Source: Heterocephalus glaber (Eukaryota > Chordata > Mammalia > Rodentia > Bathyergidae). From it: a stretch of DNA of 64,000 bases. The position numbers and the translations under genes are program-made. Position 1 is the stretch's first letter. Each line of letters begins with the position of its first letter. The notes under the pieces are model-generated. The model saw nothing but the letters and a program-made list of their open reading frames with translations, was not told the origin of the DNA and did no database searches. Positions 38,195 through 49,079 of this stretch are shown in pieces. Location: contig NW_004624783.1 of NCBI RefSeq assembly GCF_000247695.1, positions 1,003,754-1,067,753 of the forward strand. Direction: 5' to 3'.

Positions 38195-38560
38195 TTGGCA
38201 CTACACGGTAAGTCCGCAACTTAGGAACATTTGAGCTGTGATCTTTCACAGATACCAAGGACCTCACATTATTAATACTCCTAGATGCAAACAAATCACA
38301 GAAGTAGGTCATATGTCTGACAAATGTTGTCATAGCTGTGCTGCTGTGTGGTTACTGTACACTACAACTGTATATAGTACAGTTGAAGATTTACTGTTTT
38401 TGTGTGTTTGGTTTTTTTAATGCTTCACACTGTACATTTGTGTTAAAGTTGTGTAAGACTCACTTTGTCGAACTTACCAATGAGTCCCACTTACATTGTC
38501 CCTGAGCAGAATTCATCTGTAACTTGGGAACTTATTATATACTGGTTTATTTCCTCAGCA
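38195..38560. mobile_element. Possible DNA-transposon relic
   Basis: Text such as 'taagtccgcaacttaggaac' at one side and 'ctgtaacttgggaacttatt' at the other is repeated in direct orientation. It sits as a block inside the old L1. Family unknown, low confidence. Confidence 0.3.
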
Positions 38561-38919
38561 CATGGAGTATATGTTTATATCACCTCTGATGCCACTGTTG
38601 TCAATGCAAGTTTTGCTGTCAGCTGATTACCAGTTGATTACTTGCAACTTCTCTGACCATAACCAGTTTCTTACAGTAAAGATTTATTCACCCTTGATAT
38701 AATTTTGGGAAATCTCCCAATCTCCAACAATTTCTTGATGTATGTATTTGTTTTTATTTAAGCAATTAAGGTGAATTCTTCCATCTAAAAACATGAACTT
38801 TTCTTCACTTCTGGAAAAATATCAGCTGGTTGTTAAAGTATTGCTTTCCCACTACGTTCTATCTATCCTACTAGAATTCCTGAGAGATGTAGAGTCATTT
38901 ATCTTCCATGATCTTTCAT

Positions 38920-39900
38920 TATTTGAGTTTTAATTCATATACCACAAAATTGATCTTTCTGAAGTATACCATTGAGTGGGTTTCAGTATATTCCCAAAGT
39001 TGTGCAGCCTTCACCACCATTTAGTTCCAGAGGATTTTAATCACCTCTAAAAGAAGTCCCGTACCTTTGAGAACCCACATACCCTAGTTCTCTTTCCTCC
39101 GCCATTGATAATCATTAATCAACTTTCTGTCTCTATGAATTAGCCTACTCTGGATATTTTATACAAATGGAATCATTTGACACATGGCTTTTTTTATCTA
39201 GCTTCCTGTGCTGATCAAATGTTTTCAAAACAAAAGGTTTGTCCATGTTGTAGAATGCATCAATACTTCATTCATTTAGGATAGATATGATATTTTGTTC
39301 ACATATTCATTCTTTGGTGGAAATTTAGGTCATTTCTACATTTGGGCTATTATGAATAATGCTGTAGTGGACACTTGTGAAGTTTTTGTGTATGTACATT
39401 TTCAGGTCTCTTAGGTACATACCTGCGAGTAAAACTGCTGGATCATAAGATCATTCTGTGTTTAAATTTTTAAGGAGCTGTCAAATATTTCCACATTGGT
39501 TATATTACCACTTAGCAATGTGCAAAACTCCTAATTTCTCCACAGCTTTACCAACCCTTGCTAGTATCCACCGTTTTATTCTAGCTATCCTAGTGCATTT
39601 GAAGTAGGATATCATTTTACTTTTGAATTGCATTTTCCTGACTTATGATTTTAGGCATCTTGTTACATGCTTATTGGCCACTTGAAAATACTCTTTGGAG
39701 AACTATGTATTCTAGTCCTTTGTCCATCTTTGAGTTGGGTTTGTTGTTGCTGGTTTAGATATTAACCCTTAATCAGATATATAATTTGCAAATTTTTCTC
39801 CCATTCTGTGGGTTGCCTTTTCCCTTTGTTAGTAGTGTCATCTTTTGATACCCAGAAGTTTTATTTTTGATGACGTCCAATTTATCTATCATTTATTTTT
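38920..39900 (-). mobile_element. Old L1M 3' end
   Basis: The reverse L1M 3'UTR and ORF2 C-terminus are recognisable in order: 'aagttgtgcagccttcacca', 'ttctgtctctatgaattagc', 'acaaatggaatcatttgaca', 'atgttgtagaatgcatcaat', 'gggctattatgaataatgct' and 'ttctcccattctgtgggttg'. Many stops. Confidence 0.88.
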
Positions 39901-41690
39901 TGTATGTGAAATTGTGGTATTGTGTGTTTCCTCTTTGCCTCAACCCCCCACCCCAGCCTGTGTTTCCACCCGGTACCTTAAATTTCCACCTCTAACCCAG
40001 GACTTATAATGACACTTTTGAATAATGCCACACAATCATATTGGGAATAGTGAAGATCCAATTTCAAAGTCAGATTAATGTCCTTTCAGTTCTCTGGGCC
40101 TATAATAAGCTGTATTTCCAGGCAACTCACCAGCAGCCTACCCCATTCCCTGTCCTTAGACTACGTCCCCTGCCTGACATTCCACTTAGGAAGCAGAGCA
40201 ATGACATCCCTTGACTTCATTGCTGTGGAGCCAGTCACATTTTGTATCTGATTCCCAGAGCTGTTTGCCTCTAAAACTGGACATTGAGAAAAATTTTAAA
40301 GTTTATTTCTCCGTCTTTCCCATCCTTATGTGAGTTTGTAGGAAAGGAGGGTGTGTGAAAGAATGGACTTCCAGGACATCTTGACCAGAATTCATAGTAG
40401 ATGTTTTCACATCTTAATGACTGGATCATTTAGCCTGCAGCCAACTGGCTAAATTACAGTGGATCTGACATGTAGATGGCACTGAAGAAAATAACACCTA
40501 AATCCCCAATTAGGTCCATTCAACTGACTGCATAAGCAAAGGTTTTTAAAATCTGCAATTTATTGGTGGTAGTTAGGCACTGTCTTTTGTAGACCTGTGA
40601 TATCAATGAAACCTCCTCAAGGTGGAGCTGTGAGAAGGTGCTAGCCAGGCCTAGGGAGGGGCCATTGAGGCATCTGAGTGAAAGGGAGGCAATGTTTGTG
40701 GCTTCTGAGGAAGGGAGTAGAGATCTGGTCACTGTCACAAGTAAGGTGGAAGATATCTACTAGACAAAGTGCAGTTATGATTGCTTGTTTTTAGAGAACT
40801 ACCACTCAAAGTCTACAGGCATGAGGGGGATGGTCAAAGCTTGGAGCCTAAGACACCAGTTTGGTCCAGTTTAGATTGCCAAATTAAGGCTTAAGACAAA
40901 GTTACCATGACTGACTCAGAGGACCTGAGAGCCCAACAGAGCATGTGGGGACCACATTAGCTCTGCATATCCTTGTAGATGACCAGGATGACTTCAGAAG
41001 TCTCACCTGACCTAGGAAGGAGATGACTTTACAAGGAGAAGATATCATTGCTTCACACTGGAGTTGCTTCATATAAATTAGCTTATCTCCTAATGCTCTA
41101 AAGTCTAAAAGTACAATTACCACAGTAGGGACATGATGACAGCAGCTTCTAGACACTGTGAGGAAGATCCACTCAGTATTAAAATCCAAGTTAGTATACT
41201 TGAGGCAAATACAAACTTTAAAATGAGTCTTTCTGTATAAGTGGTCCCTTTCTATGTAGTCACAAACCCACACACTCATGAGTCCAGCATTATAAATATT
41301 ATGATATATGCATGTCTCCTTGGCAGCACAGGGGTCAGAAAGGAAGGAGACAGCCTCCACTGTAGGAAAAGCCACCTATTAAGAGGTGAAGGTACATTTA
41401 TGCAAATCACTGTAATGCAATATTAATTCCACTCAGATGATTTGGAGAGGAGCCTAAAGAGAAATTAACCAAGGGAAGCTAAGGGAAATTAGTTTCAGGC
41501 AGTCACAGAGGCAAGAAAATTCAAAGGCTACAGAGCAAACACTGACTGAATATAGTTGTTGGACTGGGGTAAAGAAGCTGTAGAAACTGAAGTTGAAAAA
41601 TGCATGTAGACATACACTGTATTTTATCTAAAATGCTACTAATTGTAAAGGGAACTATTATTTCATGTACAAGCAAAAAAAATAGCCTTG
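39900..41690. other. Stretch with no gene recognised
   Basis: Apparently unique, inside the presumed large intron of the minus-strand gene. A 157-codon minus-strand frame at 40902-41375 has no recognisable domain. Confidence 0.35.
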
Positions 41691-41699
41691 CTAATTAAA

Positions 41700-42620
41700 T
41701 TATCAGACAGTATGGACTGCAAAACTCTCCAATTTCAGAAAGGATAAAATGCAAAGTGTTGTGCCTCTCAAAATGGATAAAATCTGGTAATTTCCAAAAG
41801 AAGAAATCTAAAAGATTAATTAACATTAGAAAACAAATTTTATTTTTAAAAGGTAAAGGTAAACCAACCATGGATGTCATTTTTCTCATCAAAGTGGCAA
41901 AGTATAAAAATACTGTTCAGCATCAGTAAAGGGATAATGAAATGGGAAAATTCATCCAGAAAGTGCAAATTAATGACGTTTCAGAAGATTGTTTAAATAA
42001 TAATGTGTCAAGAACTTAAATGTGTACACATTCTTGAACCTGTAATCCTGCCTACTGGAATTTGACCTGATCCATAAAGACTCGGAAGAAGATTTACATA
42101 CAAGGATGTAAAATTACATGTGATAATAAAAATGTGAGCTACGTCAAAGCCAAATTATCAATGAACATCTAAATAAAGTGTGGTGTATTGAAGAAATATT
42201 GGTCAATTAGTTAAGTGTTTGTTAATTTACCAAGATGGGAAAATGTACCAATAAACTTAATGAAAAAACTTAATGAAAAAAAAAAAGATGGGAAAACATC
42301 TTCTAATGTAAGGGCAAATATCAAAAGGAAGGTGAAAAATCCTACATAAATTATAATTTGAATCTTGGAAAAAAATTTTTTTTTTTTTTTTGGGGTACCG
42401 GGGATCGAACTCGGGTCCTTGCGCTTGCACAGCAGGCGGCGAAACCACTGAGCTAAATCCCCAGCCCAGAATCTTGGAAAAATATTTAATAAAGACTAGA
42501 AAGTTAGATTATCTAGGTTAACTGTGAGGTACAGCACTATCGGCAACATTTCCTTCCTATTATTTTTAACTGTTTAGAAACATTTTTACAATGATCATGT
42601 TTATCTTTCATAACTTCTCC
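41700..42620 (+). mobile_element. HAL1/L1M 3' end, interrupted by an ID SINE
   Basis: 'gaacctgtaatcctgcctac', 'catacaaggatgtaaaatta' and 'agaaacatttttacaatgat' follow old HAL1/L1M 3' text. It is interrupted by the SINE at 42374-42468. Confidence 0.55.
42360..42482 (-). mobile_element. ID-like SINE with 14-bp TSD
   Basis: The reversed element 42374-42468 ('ggggtaccggggatcgaact ... gagctaaatccccagccc') lies between gaatcttggaaaaa at 42360-42373 and 42469-42482. It keeps intact CpG positions, which suggests a young copy. Confidence 0.94.
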
Positions 42621-42845
42621 TTTCCTCAAAACAGATTTTTTTCCCAAGTTCCACTACAATTAAGTCATAGTGGAGAATGTAACCTCAGGCAGGGACACAG
42701 CATGACCAATAGTTACTCCTTATATCAAGTGGTAACTACAGGCGACCACGTGAATATCAAAATGCTCCCTGGTACATGCTAGAAGGGATCTAGATCATCT
42801 ATACTTCTATATTTCTCAACAGAAGAAATCATTAGCTCTGGTACT

Positions 42846-42990
42846 GTGGCAACTTTATGAGCATTATTTCTAATCTGTATCAGATCGATGAGATAGGTGA
42901 GAAAACCAATATTCCAAGAAAATGGATACACAAGTGGCTGCAAAACTTCCATGTGGCAAAGCTGGAATTTGAACCTGTTTCTCTCTCTTT
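42846..42990 (-). mobile_element. MIR SINE (diverged)
   Basis: 'gcaaagctggaatttgaacc' and the GAGATAGGTGAGAAAACC-like upstream text are reversed MIR. Confidence 0.5.
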
Positions 42991-43279
42991 TTCACCGAAG
43001 ACTCAATATCTTGTCCAGATGAATATTAGGAAAGAGCAAGATTCTGTTTTTCTCACCAGTGAATGGAAGAGACTATGCACCCACTATGGAAATATTATGA
43101 CCATTTTTTGGGGAAAACTCACAAATATAGATGACAGAGATATCTCTGAAAACATGAGGTCCACTGGATTGATAAGGTGCTAGATTCTCAGCTTATCAAC
43201 TGCTACACTCAACTATTGAGAAACCTATCTTTTCTATTGTCTGTGGTCACTAAGATAGGGTACAAAGGTATTTACCCAC

Positions 43280-43348
43280 CTGGCAAGGTAAGGCGACTTG
43301 TGGAGCTAGTGCTGGGGGCTGGGGAGCCATGAGAACGCTTCTTTGTGC
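43280..43348 (-). CDS. Internal exon of the unidentified minus-strand gene
   Basis: On the minus strand, acceptor 'ttttcttcttcacag' and donor CCAG|gtgggt bound a 69-bp exon. In phase 1-1 it reads (G)TKKRSHGSPAPSTSSTSRL then TLP and a split G, which joins the G|TT codon that opens the terminal exon at 23964. The splice sites, the conserved phase and the Ser/Pro-rich peptide support a real exon about 19.3 kb upstream of the last one. A second frame is also open, so the reading depends on the join. I do not recognise the gene. Confidence 0.62.
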
Positions 43349-43579
43349 CTGTGAAGAAGAAAATGATGAGCAAAATTAGGACTGTGGATAAACTTGTTGA
43401 ATTGGTAAATGTTCCTCTGAAATATTAACAAATGATCCAAAAGTGTGGGTCTGAATATAACCTTTAGAAGATTAGGTGAGGTTACAGCACTGGCTCATAT
43501 TCTATGGTCCAGAAAAGCCAGGAGTCCAGCTTTTCACCCTTGTGTGATCGTGCTCAGTTCCTTTGACTGGCAGGTTAGC

Positions 43580-43755
43580 ATTTGGGGGAATCAACACATC
43601 TGGACAGGCTGTACCTTGGCATCACCAGGGAAGCTTCCTAAATATGCAGTTCCCTGGGTATCACCCCTAAAGATCTTGTTTGCAGTGTACTAAAATGCAG
43701 CCCAGGCATCTGTATTTTTAAAGCCCTCAAATGATTCTGGTGTATATTCAAGGAA
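43580..43755. mobile_element. MER5-type hAT MITE
   Basis: 'ttggcatcaccagggaagct', 'ttccctgggtatcaccccta' and 'ggcatctgtatttttaaagc' follow the MER5A consensus. Confidence 0.72.
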
Positions 43756-43794
43756 GAGAACAACTATGGTAGCTAAAAATGGTAAAGTGCTGTT

Positions 43795-43985
43795 TTTAGA
43801 ATCAAGGACTCAGGAGTTTGGTCCCTGCTTTGCTGCTGTAGACTTTTCTTGCTATTGGACCTCAAGCCATTAACTGGATCTTGCTGAGGCTCAGCAGATG
43901 TTCATCTGAAAAATGAGGGAAAGAGCAATTACATCAAAGTGTTCTGGTGAGAATCAAAGAAATCCAGGTGTGTTAGAGCACTCAG
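43795..43985 (+). mobile_element. MIR SINE
   Basis: 'ggactcaggagtttggtccc', 'gctattggacctcaagccat' and 'ttcatctgaaaaatgaggga' follow MIR order. Confidence 0.6.
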
Positions 43986-44319
43986 GAGGTGTGGGGGACG
44001 ACACAAGCATGAGGTTAGTAAGGTCTCTGTGTTTCCCAATAGCTAAAATGAATTCTTACTAAGAAGGGGATTAACCTTGTTCATATAAACAGTTTAATGG
44101 GTCGTGATGAAATGAAAAGACAGCCTCCAGGGTGGAATCAATAAGGAGCGAGCTGAACAAAGGGACAAAGGAAATACTGCATTGTTCCACATATAAGCAT
44201 TTACATTTTATACATGTGTATCTATGTTTGCATATGGGTTATGTATGCACACATATGTAGTCCATGTATATTCATATATAAATAGACACACAGACACACA
44301 CGTACACATCATTCATCCA

Positions 44320-44341
44320 TTCACTCACTCACTCACTCATG
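44320..44341. repeat. (CTCA)n short tandem repeat
   Basis: A short 'cactcactcactcactcat' run after an impure CA-rich stretch (44284-44305). Confidence 0.85.
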
Positions 44342-45486
44342 CATTTCTTTCACCAGTTAGAGTAAGAAGCCTGGAAGCCAGAATCCAGCAACCTGGCAGA
44401 GATTTGAAGTCTGAGCTGCTGGCAGAACTGCAGAAATTCTCAAGAACACACAAGAGTCAGTGTTATCTGTTACAAGTCCTTCAAGCATCTCAAACTTTTA
44501 GTAAAGTCTCCGTTATAGCAGAGGCCTGATGTGAGTGGAGTTAGTGCTGATTCAGCAAATGCTGTGGCCACAGTCACTGGTGAAGGTCATACGATGATCC
44601 ACAGATGGATCAGCATCCCAGGAAGCAGGCACTTGGGACCAGAGGTGAGCCAGTGCACCCGGAGCTCTCCCTGCCCCAGAGTCCCTCTGAGAAGTGGAGA
44701 CATACACTGGATGCGGCTTGTCACGATTTCATTTTCATCTTGAACATGGTACCAACCTTCATATTGTTATTGTTGTTATTATTATGACTATTCTCAGCAT
44801 TAGCGGTGGTGTTATTAGGAGTAATGAAAATAGAAAATACAAAATTAATCCAATCACCTCATACCTGCAAAAGGTGTTAATTTGTGTGAGATGAGAGAGA
44901 GCTGCAAGCTGTGTCTGGCAGGATATTAGTTGTGTGTGTATTTCTCAGGTCTCATGGTTGCCCTGAATGACAGAGTTAAAGAGATCTTCAAGGGTCTAAC
45001 TTGGCTGGAATCGGGCTTGAGATTCCTGAGAGATGATTTGTTTAATTTATGACTTCCACAGTCCTCTTTCAGACACTGAAGCAGAAACTCCTGGGAATGG
45101 AGCCAGAGCTTTGCATTTTAATACGTTTCCCAGGAACTTATTATTAATTGGTCTAACACAGTGTTTTGAACACTAAGAGATGAAAGACTTACCAACGATG
45201 ACATTGGTCAGAGCCAAGGCCACCTCATCTCACGAGCCAGCAGGTAGGGTTCACCACTGTATCTTTCAGAAAGCTTGGTAGACCACAAGTCAGTCTGAGG
45301 GGGTGCTCTCAGGATGCAAACCCAAGTCTCTGAACTTGTGGTCCAGAGCCCTTCCTGTTTCACTGGAAATGACTCTGGGTCCTACCTTGATCGGCCTCCA
45401 CGGTGGGCATGTCAATGACCCAATGCATTTATCCTTCCATTCAAAGACTTTTTGCTTGTGTCATAGAGTAGTTGGGACAAGGTTTC

Positions 45487-45668
45487 TCAACAGCAGCACT
45501 ATAACAGTTGGACTGCACAATTCTTTGTGCTGAAGGCTGTTCTGTTCATTATAGGAGGTTTAGCAGAATCCCTGGCCTCTGTAACACTACCCTAATCATG
45601 ACAATCAAAAGTCTCCTCCAGGCAAAGGTCCCATGGGAGCAAAACTGCCCTCAGTTGAGAACCACTCT
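45487..45668. mobile_element. hAT-Charlie non-autonomous element (MER-type)
   Basis: Starts 'ggtttctcaacagcagcact', contains 'attataggaggtttagcaga' and 'atccctggcctctgtaacac' and ends 'cagttgagaaccact'. This is a mammal-wide hAT MITE with inverted ends. Confidence 0.75.
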
Positions 45669-45814
45669 TCCAGTATGGCAACAGGATTCAGGCTTTTTAT
45701 TCAAAGCCATGATTCCCAATGTAGCCACTTGGTCATCACTAATAATTTCTACCACATATCAAGGAGTTATTGTGTCCTTGGCACTCTATTAAGTAGACAC
45801 AAGAAAATGTATAT

Positions 45815-45955
45815 TCATTGTCTTTTCTGATCTTAACACTCGGACAATAAGACTCCTCCCATTTCATGGCATTTAGAGTCAGGGGAAGTTTAAGTAATTT
45901 GCTCAGAGTTGTTGATAAAATTTAAACCAAGATACTTCAAAGTTCAAACCTACAG
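45815..45955 (-). mobile_element. MIR SINE (diverged)
   Basis: 'gaagtttaagtaatttgctc' and 'gttgataaaatttaaaccaa' are reversed MIR core text. Confidence 0.5.
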
Positions 45956-45959
45956 AAAC

Positions 45960-47050
45960 TTTTTCATGACTCTTACTCCCTCTTAACCAACTCATTATCT
46001 GAGTTTCCTTTTAAGTATAGTCTCTCAACTTTGCCAACGGATAAGGAAAACCTGGAACAATTATTTTAACAAAAGGAAAACATAAGACATAGGGAGGCAG
46101 CATTTCTTGAGTAGACAAGCAGGGACCTTAATATTTTGCAAATGCCTCAGGTGATTCCGATCCTCAGGCAGCCTTGTGCAATAGAAATTTCCTTCTTGTC
46201 TAACTAGTGGAAAACTTAGTGTTCTGCTTTCCCTGCATACTCTTGTGAAGTTGAGAGATCCAATTTAAGCTTGCCTACATGAGTACTTGAAAAACTGCAA
46301 AACATTCAGTGATTACAAGCTTTCAATATTATTATTTGTGGAAAGATTCACTATTGACACATTATTTCATAGGAATTCTTGGTGCAATTAGAAAAATAAT
46401 AACTTGCTGTGATCTTCCAAAAGCCTTCAGCCTGATGGCTTTTCCTGGAGGTCGATTTTCATTTCCTTGGTAACCTGAGTGAGACAGATCTTTCCTGGCA
46501 TTAGGTAGGTGAAAAGGCAGGTCTGCAAGCTCTTCTTTAGGTGCTATTTTCGCTATATGTTTGATGAATGTCCAATCTATCAGAAAGGGTTGCATCCCCA
46601 CCTGCCTCATGTAATCATGAATCATAAACAGGTAGGAGGCAGGGAAACACAAAATAAGCCTGTTTCTGATTTCTCCAGACCTTCAGACAGCACCAAGGAC
46701 CACTGAGGGTGGTTAGTTCTGCGTCAGCCTCCCACTGGCTCCCAGTTTACTGAGGTTATTTTCCTGTGATCATTTTTCACTCCACAGCTACCAGCTTATT
46801 TGTCCCTCTACTCAATGTTCCAGCTGTGAGAGTAATGCCCAATTCATCTAAGTTTCAACTTCTAGAACCTTCACCTGTCCCTTGTTCCCATCCCAGGGAG
46901 AATGTCAAAAGCTAAGTTGGAAGCTCCAGATACACATCTAGCCCCCACACTGTATTATACTATACCTCAAAGTCGGACAATGAAGACAACCAGCACATAC
47001 ACCTGGCTCTTGGAGTTTTTTACAAGTCTACCCAGGGATGCTGCTCCATG
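45960..47050. other. Stretch with no gene recognised
   Basis: Apparently unique. A 96-codon minus-strand frame at 46362-46652 is not recognisable. Confidence 0.35.
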
Positions 47051-47054
47051 AGGG

Positions 47055-47215
47055 ACTTTATATTCACTGCCACTGCTTTTCAATCTTAGCTATATATAAG
47101 GATCACTTGGTGTCAATGCTGACCCCTGAGCCCTTTACCTAGGGATGCTAGTTAGTTAGTTTTGGGTGGGGCCTGGGACTTTCTAAAGTGAATGCTCACT
47201 GAAGACTAAATTTCC
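47055..47215. mobile_element. MER5-like hAT MITE (diverged)
   Basis: 'ttttcaatcttagctatata', 'aaggatcacttggtgtcaat' and 'ggggcctgggactttctaaa' resemble MER5A. Confidence 0.5.
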
Positions 47216-47624
47216 TAAATGGGTTCTTTCCATTTTTATTTAGATTTCCAGAAAGGTCAGATCCCATTTATTTCTTAATGCTGGGAACGTGGCAGGCCTC
47301 TATAGCAGTCATATCCACATACAAACTTTTGCTCTACTTTATGCCTCTGGTTTTACTCTACATTCTTAATTTTAAAAAAACTAATGTATTCAATTTATGC
47401 AGTTTTAGAAATCTCAATTTTAAAATGAAGTAGGTAAAATAGAAAACAGATAAACAACTATAACAGTGCTAATATTAAGTTGTATTTTCCTCATTCATTA
47501 AATTGTAAAAACATCAATTTAGGAGGTAATTGTGAGGACTGAGTAAGAGTAGACATCAAAACATTTTAATAAACTGTGAAGTGCAATATATGTCTGATAT
47601 TTTTCAGTTTACATTCAAGAGGAA

Positions 47625-47663
47625 GAGTGTGTGTGTGTGCATGTGTGTGCGCATGTGTGTGTC
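47625..47663. repeat. Impure (GT)n microsatellite
   Basis: Alternating GT with GCAT interruptions. Confidence 0.9.
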
Positions 47664-48669
47664 ATTTTTAAGAAATAAGCACTTGAAGGTCAAAAAAATC
47701 ACATTATCCTTGACCCACAGTGAATGTGTAGGGAGTAAACAACCCAATCAGTCAGCTCAGGACAGAAATGTCATCATGGCAGCTTCTGTGACTTGAGGTA
47801 TCTTTTGACAAACAAATAGCTTTCAGATACTTCAAATTTATGCCCTTAGTTGGTTCAGCTAATAGGCAATGCATGCAATTCATCAGGAGTCCAGAAAGAG
47901 GACAATGATGGAAATGGCAAATAAGGGTGCCTGCCTCGGGGTAAAATACATACACCTAAGACTTAGCATGTCTTGAAGTTAGTGCTACACTTCAGTGATT
48001 TGCAGCTTACCCTCAAATATATCATTTCCTTTCTACAAAATAGGGTTAGCCTAGCCCGGCCCACACCTGCTGAGGAAGGGGTGATTTGAGAGCCATCTGA
48101 GACCAAATGGTGTCATAGTGAATGATCCGATAACAGGAGTGTTGTTATGGTACACCCAAGTCCACAGGGCAGAGGTGAATGTGAAAGTCCCAGGTAGGAA
48201 AGTGTCTATCAATATTTTGGGCAGCTTTTAGCATGCCTGCCTTTGTGACACCCACACACTTCTGATCATTATAGCTAAGTATATCTGCCGACATCTTTTG
48301 TGTTCCATTTGGGCAACAATCTAGTGTCTCTGAACAAATTATTTTTGACCCTTTATAGCTTTAAAGAAGGAGCATCAATATAAGTTTAAGTTCTGCTTTG
48401 GGCTGTAGAATCAATGACCGTTGGGAAAACTTCAAACCACACACACCTTCCTAAGAGTTGTCTTCCAACGGTGTATAAATGACAGCAGTATATTTCCATT
48501 GTTAAATAATATTTTTCTCCACAATACAACACTATCAATACTTTGTTTGCTTTGGTGCGACCTGATTATGTCTATTCATCACAAAAGCACAAGAGATATT
48601 CAGATATGTAACAGTATGTGTTATTTAAATATGACTGCTTTAACATTTTAGTATGCTCTGGAGTTGGCC

Positions 48670-49070
48670 TAATGAATCAGGATCCCCAAAAATGTTTACA
48701 ATGCTTGACCCAGTAACTGAACATCTAGAAATTTGTTCACAGAGATATTCTGAAATGCCACAAAGCCTTATACACAAAGATCTCTATTGCTTTATTATTT
48801 TAAAATACATAAACTAAAATAAAAGCATATAACTGCTAAACAGTAGAGGTGGTTAAGTAAAAAATAAAATACTGTATCATGTTACTATTGAAATTGTATT
48901 AGTGAGTTTTTAAAAAAATGTTTATAAATCAATGTTATATGGATGAGCCATAATGCAAAATTAAGTATACTGTATGGCCTAAGCTGTGTAAAAATACATA
49001 GTAAAAGACCATAAGGAAGTAAAGTGCTGACAGTGATTAATTGTTGTAGGGTGTTACAAGTGATTTTAAG
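48670..49070 (+). mobile_element. HAL1/L1M 3' end
   Basis: 'tgcttgacccagtaactgaa', 'atctagaaatttgttcacag', 'ctctattgctttattatttt' and 'gacagtgattaattgttgta' match old LINE 3' text in order. Confidence 0.65.
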
Positions 49071-49079
49071 TTCTTACTA

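Larger units (their letters stand above)
36780..38920 (-). mobile_element. Old L1 (L1M-like), several diverged pieces
   Basis: AT-rich text in reverse orientation follows old L1s: 'tgtacccacaagatacc' and 'ttgctgcaatttgctttact' (about 36950-37070), 'gagattatctctgtatttta' (about 37270) and 'acctggaaatgttattttgc' (about 38146). It is interrupted by a MaLR LTR (37483-37816) and perhaps by another element at about 38195-38560. Boundaries are approximate. Confidence 0.55.
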
